Source: Pseudonocardia xinjiangensis
Lineage (GTDB): Bacteria > Actinomycetota > Actinomycetes > Mycobacteriales > Pseudonocardiaceae
NCBI RefSeq assembly: GCF_012911925.1
Contig: NZ_JAAXKY010000008.1
Span: 1-64,000 of the forward strand
Reading direction: 5' to 3'
DNA length: 64,000 nt
The notes under the pieces are model-generated. The model saw nothing but the letters and a program-made list of their open reading frames with translations. It had not been told where the DNA came from and did no database searches. Each line of letters begins with the position of its first letter. The stretch's first letter is position 1. Both the position numbers and the translations under genes were made by a program. Positions 47,329 to 57,757 of the stretch are shown here, piece after piece.

Positions 47329-48249
47329 TCAAAGGCCAGCGTAGGAATGTAGGCCTGCGACGATCAGGTTGACGAAGAACAGGTTGAACACGATCATCGT
47401 GAAGCCTCCGACATTGATCCATGCCGCCCGAGGAGCCCGCCAGCCAGCTGTCGCTCGTGCGTGGAGATAGGCCGCGTAGACAACCCACGCTACGAACGCC
47501 ACCGTCTCCTTCGGGTCCCAGCCCCAGAAGCGCCCCCACGCGGCCTCAGCCCAGATCGCCCCGCAGATCAGCCCGAAGGTGTAGAGCGGGAAGGCGGCAA
47601 CGGTCACCCGGTACGCCACCCGGTCGAGAGCCTGAGCCACCGGGAGCCGCTCGGCGAACCGGCGGAGCCGATCTGAGCGGCGCAGGAGGTATAAGCAGCT
47701 GGCGACCCCGGGCAGCAGGAACAGGCCTGACGAGACCACGGCCGTGCTGACATGGAAGATCATCCAGTAGGACTGCAGCGCCGGGACCACTGGGCCACTA
47801 GCCGTGTAGAGCAGTGTCCCGCCCAGGAACATCAGTACCAGCACGACGGGGACGACGAAGATCCCGACCGGCCGCATCGACGGGGCCCGTCGAACCATGA
47901 CCAGCCAGCCGACGATCGCAGCGAGGCATACCGCGGAGATGTACTCATACATGTTGCCCATCGGCCAGCGCCCTGCGGACAGGCCGCGCAGCACGATCGA
48001 CGACAGGTGAAGGAGCGTCCCGAGCGCGAGTAGTGACACGGCCATGCGCCCGAACCGGTCGGAGCGAGTGCGCACGTCACGCCCCTCAACGTCCCCGGTG
48101 GGGTGGGCGACCCCGACCGTCACAAGGGCCTTCGCCGGTTCTCGCCGGAAGCCGTACTCGACGATCTCCAGCAAGAGCGCAAGGGTGTAGACGAGCAGCG
48201 CGGCTCCGTAGAACCAGTCGCCGTAGATGGCGAGCAGCGGATCGCTCAA
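47329..48249 (-). CDS. ccsB: Cytochrome c biogenesis protein CcsB (system II)
   Basis: The 306-residue membrane protein has about eight spans and the WWD-type heme-handling motif WGRFWGWDPKET between spans, with histidines in LLHLSSIVLRG, FHVS and HARAT. It handles heme for attachment to cytochrome c outside the membrane, together with ResB and CcdA, which are not in this window. TTG at 48249 (LSDPLLAIYGDWFYGAAL) follows GAGG. It stands alone, which is unusual because it normally follows resB. Confidence 0.9.
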   Translation of the reverse strand: MSDPLLAIYGDWFYGAALLVYTLALLLEIVEYGFRREPAKALVTVGVAHPTGDVEGRDVRTRSDRFGRMAVSLLALGTLLHLSSIVLRGLSAGRWPMGNMYEYISAVCLAAIVGWLVMVRRAPSMRPVGIFVVPVVLVLMFLGGTLLYTASGPVVPALQSYWMIFHVSTAVVSSGLFLLPGVASCLYLLRRSDRLRRFAERLPVAQALDRVAYRVTVAAFPLYTFGLICGAIWAEAAWGRFWGWDPKETVAFVAWVVYAAYLHARATAGWRAPRAAWINVGGFTMIVFNLFFVNLIVAGLHSYAGL

Positions 48250-48629
48250 CGTCCTCGTACCCCCTGACGCTCGATCCAGTCACGATCAGCGTCCTGCTAC
48301 GCCGCCGCTGTGCGAATCTACTACACGCTGTAGAAGTGGCCAGATGGGTCCGTCGCCGACCCTGTCTTGTCGTTGCCTCGGCCGCCGCGGACTATCCGCG
48401 GACACGAACCAGCGATGCCCCGCGTCATCGCAGGTCAAGGCCGGAATGCCAGCGTTCTGTTAATCCGCTCCGCCGAGCGTCGGGAAGTCACTAGTGCGGT
48501 CGCCTTGAAGTTCGCCGGGCCGGCCAACGGCGCCCTGCGCCCAATACGCGCCCAAGTCTTCTGCCGATTGACACCCCTGCCACTGTCCTTACTGGTCAGC
48601 GGCAAGCGGTGAAGTGGTACGGACCGTCC
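48250..48629. other. Intergenic region upstream of tRNA-Arg remnant
   Basis: These 380 bases contain no recognisable gene. They may be what is left of the sequence that displaced the 5' half of the tRNA gene. Confidence 0.4.
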
Positions 48630-48669
48630 TCCGGAGGCGGTGTCGCGGGTTCGAATCCTGCCGGGGGCA
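48630..48669 (+). pseudogene. 3' half of tRNA-Arg(CCG)
   Basis: From 48630 the sequence has an anticodon arm (CCGTC CTCCGGA GGCGG, anticodon CCG), a variable loop, a T arm around GGTTCGAATCC and the acceptor strand CCGGGGGCA. Upstream, the D arm and 5' acceptor strand (expected GCCCCCG) are absent. A CCA would follow directly in the uninterrupted sequence, because the copy at 49960 is followed by CCA. Confidence 0.7.
48658..48669. repeat. Left copy of 12-bp direct repeat flanking IS481 element
   Basis: CTGCCGGGGGCA here and at 49949-49960. The pair flanks the insertion sequence and looks like its target duplication. Confidence 0.75.
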
Positions 48670-49948
48670 GACACTGTGATGTCGCGGGACACCGTGCACA
48701 GGTGTCGCGCGACATCGTTCACGGTCGCGGTTGTGGTTGGTAGTCCCGGGTGGGGTCGATGGTCAGTTCCCGCAGGAGCGTTCCGTTGATGTCGAGAACG
48801 CGGATGTGAAGGTCGCGGACGAGGACCAGGACGCGGGTGTCGGCGTGTCGGCGGCCCAGACCGATGTGGTGCAGGCGGCTGTTGTGCCGCAAGCTGATCA
48901 CCCCTGAGCGGTCGATGCGGTCGTGGCGGACGCGGTAGTGGCTGGTGTCGATCGGGGCGCCGGTGGGGACTGCGGTCGGGCGGGCGATGTAGGCCTGGCC
49001 GGGGGTGCGGCGGTTCAGCGCGCGGTGTGGCCGGACGGTGTTGTAGTAGTCGCGGAACTCATCGAGCTGGGCCTGGAGCCTGTTGACACTGACCGGGCGG
49101 GCTTGCCGGTCGAGCCATTTCTTCAGGGTTTGGTGGAATCGTTCGACTTTGCCGCAGGTCTGCGGGTGATAGGCGCGGGAATGGGTGAACCGGATCCCGC
49201 GAGCGTGACAGGTGATCTCCAGGGCGACCCGGCCGCCGCGGCGGGGAGTTCCGGTGAACACCGCGCCGTTGTCCGACAGCAAGCTCGCCGGGTCGCCGTA
49301 GGTGCTGGTCGTGGCCGTGAAGGCCGTGTTGAGGTCACCGGCGGTGAAGATCCGGCGGCAGGTGGAGGCCACGGCGAGGCGGGAGTGGTCGTCGATGATG
49401 TTGAGGACTTCGACATCAGTCCCGTCGGAGAGTCGGTAGTGGGTGATGTCGAGTTGCCAGCGTTCGTTCGGGGCGTCAGCAGCGAAGCGTTGCCAGCTGC
49501 TGCGGGGGCGCTTGTGTGGTTGCGGGGTGACGAATCCTCGGGCGGACGGGATCCGCCAGATCGTCGAGACCGCCGGCACCGCGTCGGGGCCGTGGCGCTG
49601 TTGCAGATGCGCGGCGATGGTTGCGGCACCGGCGTCGTACCATCGCGGTCGAGGTCCTTGCGCAGCGCGATGATCTCGTCCTCGAGACGCTGCGGGGTGC
49701 GCCCCGGGCTGTGGTGTGGTCGGCGTGACCGCGGCGCCAGCCCGGCCTCGCCGTCGGCGAGGAACCGCTGCACCAGCGTGATCACCCACCTGCGCGAGAC
49801 CCCGTAGGTGCGGGCCACCTCGCTCTTGGAACGGCCCTCGACCAGTACCGCGGTCACGACCAACTGCGCCATCCCCATCGTGCACCCCTTGTCCTCGGGT
49901 GTGCACGATGTCGCGCGACAGGTGTGAACGATGTCCTGAACTCATACA
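48670..49948 (-). mobile_element. IS481-family insertion sequence, 1279 bp
   Basis: The element lies between two copies of CTGCCGGGGGCA. Its ends are imperfect inverted repeats of about 48 bases with the shared core TGTCGCGCGACATCGT (48703-48718 and the complement near 49905-49920). It carries one transposase frame, broken by a frameshift. Confidence 0.85.
48719..49878 (-). pseudogene. IS481-type transposase, frameshifted
   Basis: The first 80 codons from 49878 hold an HTH (RSKSEVARTYGVSRRWVITL) and end ALRKDLDRDG. The remaining 300 codons, in another frame, hold the DDE core: Asp in WQLDITHYRLSDG, Asp in LLSDNGAVF and Glu in GKVERFHQTLKKW. The two halves join near 49640 only if one base is gained or lost. 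IS481 transposases are normally a single frame, so it is probably inactive unless frameshifting occurs. Confidence 0.88.
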
Positions 49949-49960
49949 CTGCCGGGGGCA
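49949..49960. repeat. Right copy of 12-bp direct repeat
   Basis: CTGCCGGGGGCA followed by CCA, which restores the end of the tRNA-Arg 3' half if the insertion is removed. Confidence 0.75.
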
Positions 49961-50013
49961 CCACAAGGATGGGAACGGGTCAACGTCTCGATCTTCAACC
50001 GCCCAGTGCCCGT

Positions 50014-50892
50014 CTAGCGCTGCAACGCGCCGAGGTCGCTGACGACCCGGGCCATCGCCCGGATCATCTCGGTTTCGGTGCGCCATACCAGGGCATAGCG
50101 CAGGCGGGTCAGATCGGTGATGGGCAGCCACCGTACGTCCGGCATGGCCCAGTGGTCGGTCACGTGGACGGGGAAGACCTGAACCGTCTCGCCGAGGGCG
50201 ACCAGATGGATGAGCTCGTCGCCGTTCGTGAGGAGCGCTCTACGCTCGATGACGAGGCCGCGTGGGCTCTGGAACGGCAGGTACGCGTCTTCCCAGTAGT
50301 CCGGAAGGCGCTCGCCCGAACCGTTCGGGAAGTCGGCCAGCATCTCCACCGATACTGATGATCGTGCGGCGAGTTCGTGATCGGTTGACACCGCCAGGAT
50401 TCGCCGGTCACTGAACAGGACCGGCCCCACAGTGAGGTCGGGTTCGTCGACTGGCAGCCAGGCGACGAGGATGTCATGTTCTCCGGTGCGGAGCGCGGCG
50501 AACGGGTCGACGAACGACGCCCGGCGGATCTGCAGCGACCACTGCGGGTGCCGGGTGCGGAACGTGGTCCAGAACGGGCGCAGATCGTAGGTGTTGAACG
50601 GAATCATGCCCACCCGCAACGTGCCTGTGATGCCTCGGCTGGCCTGCCGGGCGCGTTCCAGGCTGTTCAGCAGGCCGGCGTAGACGGGGCGGAGGTCGTC
50701 GCGCAGCTGGGCACCGAGGGGGGTGAGCCGGACCGTGCGGGTGGAGCGGTCGAACAACTGCCCGCCGATGCGGCGTTCCTGTTGCTTGATCACTTGGCTG
50801 ACCCGGGCCGTGGTGACGTGCAGTCGCTGCGCGGTCCGACCGAAATGCAACTCCTCGGCGAGCGTCAGAAAGGTCTCGATATCGCGTAGCTC
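50014..50892 (-). CDS. LysR family regulator
   Basis: The 292-residue protein starts VELRDIETFLTLAEELHFGR then TAQRLHVTTARVSQVIKQQE, the winged HTH of LysR proteins, followed by a periplasmic-binding-like ligand domain. I chose the GTG at 50892 because the family begins at M-E-L-R-D; GTG at 50910 would add six residues. It is divergent from the rifampicin-monooxygenase-like gene and probably controls it. Confidence 0.9.
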   Translation of the reverse strand, partial: ELRDIETFLTLAEELHFGRTAQRLHVTTARVSQVIKQQERRIGGQLFDRSTRTVRLTPLGAQLRDDLRPVYAGLLNSLERARQASRGITGTLRVGMIPFNTYDLRPFWTTFRTRHPQWSLQIRRASFVDPFAALRTGEHDILVAWLPVDEPDLTVGPVLFSDRRILAVSTDHELAARSSVSVEMLADFPNGSGERLPDYWEDAYLPFQSPRGLVIERRALLTNGDELIHLVALGETVQVFPVHVTDHWAMPDVRWLPITDLTRLRYALVWRTETEMIRAMARVVSDLGALQR

Positions 50893-51047
50893 CACCTGTG
50901 ACCCGTTCACGAGATACCTGTCGCGCTGCCCGGTGAACCCGCCCGGCCGATTGTCAACCGTGGCTGAACAGTGCGTTGCCGGGTTCGTCGTTGATCCAGG
51001 ACTCGATCGTGACGGACGCTGTTCCGGTACGGCGAGATCGCCGCTGA

Positions 51048-52508
<1,461 letters not shown>

Positions 52509-52510
52509 GA

Positions 52511-53113
52511 TCACGAGCTGGATCCGCGGGGGCGCAGCCCGTTGAGGGCGGTGGTCACGACGAGGTCGGTGTACTCGGTGGTGAGCGGTCCGGTGCGCTG
52601 GAGCCACCGGTTGAGCACCGGTCCCCAGATCATGTCCACCGCCACCTCGAGGTCCAGCCCCTGGGCCAGCTGTCCCGCCTGCTGGGCGCTGCGCAGCCGC
52701 TGTCGTTTGGCCTCCCTCAGCGGCCCGTCCAACCGCTCGGCGTACGCCGCCGCCAGTTCGGGGTCGTGCGCGATCTCGGTGCTCAGCGCCCGCATCGGGG
52801 GCTCGAACCGCGGATCGTTCAACTCGTCGACCGTGGCCCGCAGGACCAGGACCAGGTCGGCCTCCAGGTCCCCGGTGTCGGGCAACATCGGCGGCTCACC
52901 CCCGGCGCCTTCGCTGAGCATCAGGAAGGCGTCGAACAGGACCGCGCCCTTGGACGGCCACCACCGGTAGATCGTCTGCTTACCCACCCCGGCTCGCGCA
53001 GCGATGCCCTCGATGCTCAGCTTCGCGTAGTCGACCTCCTGCAGCAGGTCGAACGCCGCGGTGAGGACGGCGCGGCGCGAGGCCTCGTTCCGGCGGGCCG
53101 TGTTCGGCGTCAT
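52511..53113 (-). CDS. TetR family regulator
   Basis: The 200-residue protein has a TetR DNA-binding domain (AVLTAAFDLLQEVDYAKLSI then EGIAARAGVGKQTIYRWWPS) and a TetR_C-type ligand domain (ALSTEIAHDPELAAAYAERL). It is divergent from the SDR gene. Two GAGACG-type palindromes in the gap are likely its operators. Its stop lies 3 bases past the monooxygenase stop on the other strand. Confidence 0.93.
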   Translation of the reverse strand: MTPNTARRNEASRRAVLTAAFDLLQEVDYAKLSIEGIAARAGVGKQTIYRWWPSKGAVLFDAFLMLSEGAGGEPPMLPDTGDLEADLVLVLRATVDELNDPRFEPPMRALSTEIAHDPELAAAYAERLDGPLREAKRQRLRSAQQAGQLAQGLDLEVAVDMIWGPVLNRWLQRTGPLTTEYTDLVVTTALNGLRPRGSSS

Positions 53114-53133
53114 GGGTGGTCACCATACCAGAC

Positions 53134-53152
53134 ACGAGACGGACCGTCTCGT
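53134..53152. promoter_or_regulatory. TetR operator 1
   Basis: ACGAGACGGACCGTCTCGT is palindromic apart from its centre. It lies 21 bases upstream of the TetR start codon on the minus strand. Confidence 0.85.
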
Positions 53153-53194
53153 CTTGACGGGCGCGACGAAGACGCCTACCGTTCCCGCCATACG

Positions 53195-53213
53195 ACGAGA
53201 CGAACCGTCTCGT
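53195..53213. promoter_or_regulatory. TetR operator 2
   Basis: ACGAGACGAACCGTCTCGT differs from operator 1 only in one central base. The two sites are 61 bases apart, which is near six helical turns, and this one lies 28 bases before the SDR start. Confidence 0.85.
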
Positions 53214-53241
53214 CTCACACCAATGAAGCGGAGATCCCTCC

Positions 53242-54102
53242 ATGCGCACCCCCTCCGGCACCACCCCGCACACCTGGTTCATCACCGGCGCCAGCCGCGG
53301 CCTGGGCCGCGCCTTCGCCGAGGCCGCACTCGACCGCGGCGATCAGGTCGCCGCCGCCGCGCGGACCATCGACCGGGACACCTTCGACCACCAGCACGCC
53401 GACCGGCTGCTCGCCCTACCCCTCGACGTCACCGACCGGGCGGCGGTCACCGCCGCCGTCGACACCGCGGTCGAGCACTTCGGGCGGCTCGACGTGGTCG
53501 TCAACAACGCCGGCACCATGTCCATGGGCATGGTCGAGGAGTTCACCGAGACCCAGGCGCGAGCCCAGTTCGAGGTCAACCTCTTCGGCGCACTCTGGGT
53601 CACCCAGGCCGCGCTGCCCCACCTGCGCGCCCAACGCTCCGGCCACATCGTGCAGATCTCCAGCATCGGTGCCCTCGGCGGCTTCCCCAGCACCGGCATG
53701 TACAGCGCGAGCAAGTTCGCCCTGGAAGGCATGAGCGAAGCACTCGCCATGGAAGCCGCCGCCTTCGACGTCAAGGTCAGCATCGTGCAGCCCGGCGGGT
53801 ACTGGACCGACCTGTACACCGCCATGACCACCACCACCCCGATGGCGGCCTACGCACCGCTGCGCACCGAACTGGAGCGCCAGTGGGCCGACGGCTCCAT
53901 CGACAGCGAGCCCCGGCTGGCCGCCCGGGCGCTGCTGCACCTGGTCGACAGCGACGACCCGCCGCTGCGACTCCTGCTCGGCAGCATGGTCTACGACCTG
54001 GCCTTCGACATCACCCGCCGCCGGATGGACACCTGGGCGGGCTGGGAGCAGGTCAGCCGGTCAGCCGAGCACGCCGTCCCCGCCACCGCCCCCGCGCAGT
54101 GA
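53242..54102 (+). CDS. Short-chain dehydrogenase/reductase
   Basis: The 286-residue classical SDR has the cofactor motif TGASRGLG, VVNNAG, the catalytic Ser in SSIGA and YSASK. The substrate is unknown. ATG at 53242 lies after two TetR operators, so it is likely induced by a ligand of that regulator. A fragment of a second, related SDR 3' end occurs at 56890, with the same downstream leader. Confidence 0.93.
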   Translation: MRTPSGTTPHTWFITGASRGLGRAFAEAALDRGDQVAAAARTIDRDTFDHQHADRLLALPLDVTDRAAVTAAVDTAVEHFGRLDVVVNNAGTMSMGMVEEFTETQARAQFEVNLFGALWVTQAALPHLRAQRSGHIVQISSIGALGGFPSTGMYSASKFALEGMSEALAMEAAAFDVKVSIVQPGGYWTDLYTAMTTTTPMAAYAPLRTELERQWADGSIDSEPRLAARALLHLVDSDDPPLRLLLGSMVYDLAFDITRRRMDTWAGWEQVSRSAEHAVPATAPAQ

Positions 54103-54178
54103 CGTTCGCCCTCCTACTGCCGTGACGGCAACCACCGCGGCGTCAGCCATGCCCGGAACCGAACCCGAGAGGACCCGT
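54097..54178. repeat. Leader repeat copy 1 (before S9 peptidase)
   Basis: About 80 bases that match 56909-56990 at roughly 75-80 percent by eye: GCGCA, TGACG, TGCCGTGACGGC, and GAACCGAACCCGAGA. The copy begins at the end of the SDR gene. Confidence 0.75.
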
Positions 54179-54181
54179 CGA

Positions 54182-56458
54182 ATGACCACCACCAGCGATT
54201 ACGAGGCTGCGGAACAGCTCCTGCGCCGCCCCGCCCGCCCCGGCGAGCTCGTCGTCGGCGACAAGATCAGGCCGCACTGGATCGACGGAGGAGCCCGCTT
54301 CTGGTACGGGGTGAGTACCGGGACCGGCAAGCGGTTCGTGCTGGTCGACCCGGCGGCGGGCACCCGCGAGCCGGCCTTCGACCATACCCGGCTCGCCGCC
54401 GCGCTGGCCGAGGCGTCCGGGCAGCGGGTCGACCCCGAGGCGTTGCCGTTCGCCGCCATCGAGCCGGCCGGGAACGCCGTCGCGTTCGTCGCGTTCGGCG
54501 AGTACTGGCGCTGCCGGCTTGACGGCTACACCTGCGAGCGGGCCGACTTCACTCCGCCGGGCAACCCGCTGGAAGTGCCGTCACCCGACGGCACGGTCGC
54601 GGTGTCCCGGCGGGGGCCCGATCTGTGGGCACGTTCCCTGGTCGACGGCCGCGAGTGGGCGCTGACCACCGACGGCGGGCCCGCCCACGAGTACGGCCCC
54701 GGCCCGGACAGCACGGGCAACGCCACCCTGCTGCGGAAGTTCGGCCTGCCGCACCTCCCGCCCGCGGTGGCCTGGTCGCCCGACTCGACCAAGGTGCTGG
54801 CCCACCGCACCGACGAGCGCCGCGTCCGGCAGACCCACCTCGTCGAGGCCGGGCCCGCCGACGGCGGCGCGCCCGTCCTGCGCACCCAGCGGTACGCCTA
54901 CGCCGGGGACGAGCACCTGCCGCAGGCCGAGTTGGTCGTGCTGGACCTCACGGAGGGCACCGTGATCCGCGCGCAGGCCGAGCCGCTGCTCATGCCGCAG
55001 TCGTCGCCGATCACGACCAGGTGGGTGTGGTGGGCGGAGGACGGCTCGGCGGTGTACTACATCCGCCGGCCCCGCGACCTGCACACCCTCACCCTGCACC
55101 GGCTGGACCCGGCCACCGGCGAGGTCACCACCGTGCTCAGCGAGACCGGAGCCACCCGCGTCGAACCCAACCAGTGGGCGTTCGAGCCGCCGATCGTGCG
55201 GGTGCTGGCCGAGGAGGTGCTGTGGTACTCGCAGCGGGACGGCTGGGGCCACCTGTACCGGTACGACCTGCGCACCGGTGCGCTGCTCGGGCAGGTCACC
55301 TCCGGGCACTGGGCGGTGCGGCGGATCCTGCGGGTCGACGAGACCGAGCGGGTGGTGTACTTCACCGCCTCCGGGCTGGTCGAGGAGGACCCCTACCGGC
55401 GCACGGTGTGCCGGGTCGGGCTGGACGGTTCCGGCTTCGCCACGGTCACCGACGACGAACTGGACCACGTCGTCACGGTGCCGGACGGCCAGGGGTACTT
55501 CATCGACTCCGCGTCCACCGTCGGCACCCCGCCGGTCACGGCGGTGCGCGACTGGACCGGGCGGGTGCTGGTCGACCTCGAGCGCGCCGACATCAGCAAG
55601 CTCGCCGCCACCGGCTGGACGCCGCCGGAACGGTTCCGCGTCACGGCGGCCGACGGGGTGACGGACATCTACGGGGTGCTGTACCGGCCGCGGGGGTTCG
55701 ACCCCGGGAAGCGCTACCCGGTGGTGGACAGCGTCTACCCCGGTCCGCAGACCAACCGCGTCGAGCCGGGCTTCGACCCCGGCGGGATGGGCCTCGACGC
55801 GGAACCCCTCGCGGCGCTGGGATTCGTGGTGGTGGCGGTGGACGGGCGGGGCACCCCTGGGCGGAGCAAGGCCTTCCACGACGCCTCCTACGGCCACGTG
55901 GCCGACGCGGGCTGCCTGGCCGACCACGTCGCGGCACTGCGCGAGTTGGCCGGGACCCGGCCGTGGATGGACCTGGACCGGGTGGGCGCGTTCGGCCACT
56001 CTGGTGGCGGGTTCGCCACGGTGCGGGCGATGCTCGACTTCCCCGAGATGTACAAGGCCGGGGTCGCCCTCTCCGGCTCGCACGACGCCCGCTTCTTCAA
56101 CCCGGGTTTCGTGGAGTCCTACGACGGCGCGGACAACCCCGGAGCCTGGGCCCGCGCCTCCAACGTGGACATCGCCGACCGGTTGGCCGGGAAGCTGCTG
56201 CTCGTCCACGGCGAGATGGACGACCAGGTCCACCCCGCCCACACGCTGCGCCTGGCCGACCGGCTCGTCGCCGCAGGCAAGGACTTCGAGTTGCTCATCG
56301 TGCCCGGGGCCGAGCACGTGCTGATCGACCACCTGCACTACGTCCGCAAGCGCGCCTGGGACTTCCTGGTGCGCGAGCTCATGGGCACGCAGCCACCCGC
56401 TCACCGGCCCGCCCGCATCCCCATCGACCCCGAGTCACTCGGCGAGCTGTTCGCCTGA
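54182..56458 (+). CDS. S9 family (dipeptidyl peptidase IV-like) peptidase
   Basis: The 758-residue protein has an N-terminal beta-propeller-like region (repeats of W-S-P-D type, for example VAWSPDSTKVLAH) and a C-terminal hydrolase domain with nucleophile FGHSGGGFA (Ser near 608), acid GEMDDQVHP (Asp near 678) and His in GAEHVLIDH (near 711). It cleaves short peptides, often after proline. No signal peptide is evident, so it is likely cytoplasmic. ATG at 54182 follows GAGAGGACC. Confidence 0.9.
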   Translation: MTTTSDYEAAEQLLRRPARPGELVVGDKIRPHWIDGGARFWYGVSTGTGKRFVLVDPAAGTREPAFDHTRLAAALAEASGQRVDPEALPFAAIEPAGNAVAFVAFGEYWRCRLDGYTCERADFTPPGNPLEVPSPDGTVAVSRRGPDLWARSLVDGREWALTTDGGPAHEYGPGPDSTGNATLLRKFGLPHLPPAVAWSPDSTKVLAHRTDERRVRQTHLVEAGPADGGAPVLRTQRYAYAGDEHLPQAELVVLDLTEGTVIRAQAEPLLMPQSSPITTRWVWWAEDGSAVYYIRRPRDLHTLTLHRLDPATGEVTTVLSETGATRVEPNQWAFEPPIVRVLAEEVLWYSQRDGWGHLYRYDLRTGALLGQVTSGHWAVRRILRVDETERVVYFTASGLVEEDPYRRTVCRVGLDGSGFATVTDDELDHVVTVPDGQGYFIDSASTVGTPPVTAVRDWTGRVLVDLERADISKLAATGWTPPERFRVTAADGVTDIYGVLYRPRGFDPGKRYPVVDSVYPGPQTNRVEPGFDPGGMGLDAEPLAALGFVVVAVDGRGTPGRSKAFHDASYGHVADAGCLADHVAALRELAGTRPWMDLDRVGAFGHSGGGFATVRAMLDFPEMYKAGVALSGSHDARFFNPGFVESYDGADNPGAWARASNVDIADRLAGKLLLVHGEMDDQVHPAHTLRLADRLVAAGKDFELLIVPGAEHVLIDHLHYVRKRAWDFLVRELMGTQPPAHRPARIPIDPESLGELFA

Positions 56459-56499
56459 ACGCCGGGTGGCGCCGGACACGGCGTCGGTCGGCCTGGAGA

Positions 56500-56905
56500 A
56501 CGAAGAACAGGAAGCACAGGAAGGCTCCCGAGGCCCCCTTCTCGAAGACCTCGGGGAACAGTTCACGGGCACTCGGTGCCGGGGCGGCTCGCTGATGCCG
56601 GTGATCCGGAATCCGGCTCCGGCTCCGGTGAAGGCGTCGTCCATGGCGTGCAGCGGCCGGTACCAGAGGCTCAGCACGGCGGTCTGCCCGTTGACGGTGA
56701 GTTCGTAGGGGTACTCACGTGTCGCGAAGTAGTCGGCACCGGGCTCGGCCAACATCTGGACGACGAAAGGGTGCTCGACGGACGCGATCAGCCGCCCGCC
56801 CGGCCTCAGCACGCGCCGCAGTTCGGCCAGCGGTGCCGTCCAGTCCTCCAGGTAGTGCAGCACCAGGGACGCGACGACGTCGCCCTCGACATCACCCGCC
56901 ACCGC
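56500..56905 (-). pseudogene. Class I methyltransferase fragment with frameshift
   Basis: The frame holds DVVASLVLHYLEDWTAPLAE, LRRVLRPGGRLIASVEHPFV and AMDDAFTGAGAGFRITGISE, the second half of a SAM methyltransferase. The N-terminal SAM-binding motif is missing. Near 56570 the C-terminus (ARELFPEVFEKGASGAFLCF) continues in a different frame. On the left it abuts the peptidase 3' end; on the right it abuts an SDR remnant. Confidence 0.85.
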
Positions 56906-56941
56906 ACACGCGCACTGACGTGCGCACTCCCCGTGCCGTGA
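56885..56941 (+). pseudogene. 3' remnant of a second SDR gene
   Basis: The segment DVALDITRHR, read on the plus strand, matches DLAFDITRRR near the end of the SDR at 53242, and the following bases match the leader after that gene. It suggests a former tandem copy of the SDR gene. Confidence 0.6.
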
Positions 56942-56990
56942 CGGCGACCGCCACTGCATCGACCACGCCCGAACCGAACCCGAGAAACAG
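56909..56990. repeat. Leader repeat copy 2 (before DUF4097 gene)
   Basis: Matches 54097-54178. It ends 20 bases before the DUF4097 start. Confidence 0.75.
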
Positions 56991-57009
56991 ATTCAAAGGA
57001 GCGCACACC

Positions 57010-57729
57010 ATGTCCATCCCCGTCACGTCCACCACCGTCACCGACCAGGACGACGAGAACACGATGCAGAGGTTCGACACCCCCGCCCCGATCGCCACTG
57101 TCCTGGACGTCCCTGCCGGACGCATCCGGTTCGTCGCCACCGACCGCGCCCACACCACCGTCGAGGTCCTGCCCGCCGACCCGGCCAGGAGCCGCGACGT
57201 CCGGACCGCTGAGCAGACCGCCGTCGCCTATGCCGACGGCGTCCTGCGGATCCACACCCCCGAGGCCGCGAGCCGGCTCTCCGGGCCCTCCGGGTCCCTG
57301 GAGATCACCGTCGAGCTGCCTGCCGGCTCCCGCGTCGACGGCAGGGTCGCCAGCGCCGAACTCCGCGCCGTCGGCCGCCTCGGTGACGTCGCCTTCGAGG
57401 GCGCCTACCGCCAGATCAAGATCGACGAGGCCGCGAGCGTCCGCCTCACCGCGATCGACGGCGATGTGGAGGTGGGGCGGCTTAGCGGCCCCGCGGAGAT
57501 CAGCACCGCGCGGGGCGACATCCGGATCGCCGAGGCCGTGCGCGGCACGGTCGTGCTCCGCACCCGATCCGGCGACATCTCGGTCGCCGCCGCCAACGGC
57601 GTGTCGGCCGCCCTGGACGCCGGCACCGGCCACGGCCGCGTCAGCAACTCCTTCCAGAACGACGGCACCGCCGAACTCGACGTCCGCGCCACGACCTCCC
57701 GCGGCGACATCACCGCCCGCAGTCTCTGA
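57010..57729 (+). CDS. DUF4097 beta-helix protein
   Basis: The 239-residue protein ends in a DUF4097 repeat beta-helix: DGDVEVGRLSGPAEISTARG, DIRIAEAVRGTVVLRTRSGD and ISVAAANGVSAALDAGTGHG. No signal peptide or membrane span is seen, so it is intracellular. The role of such proteins is not defined. ATG at 57010 follows AAAGGAGCG. The class C hydrolase gene follows 28 bases later and probably shares the transcript. Confidence 0.85.
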   Translation: MSIPVTSTTVTDQDDENTMQRFDTPAPIATVLDVPAGRIRFVATDRAHTTVEVLPADPARSRDVRTAEQTAVAYADGVLRIHTPEAASRLSGPSGSLEITVELPAGSRVDGRVASAELRAVGRLGDVAFEGAYRQIKIDEAASVRLTAIDGDVEVGRLSGPAEISTARGDIRIAEAVRGTVVLRTRSGDISVAAANGVSAALDAGTGHGRVSNSFQNDGTAELDVRATTSRGDITARSL

Positions 57730-57757
57730 CCGGCAACTCTCCGAGGAGCACACAGCC

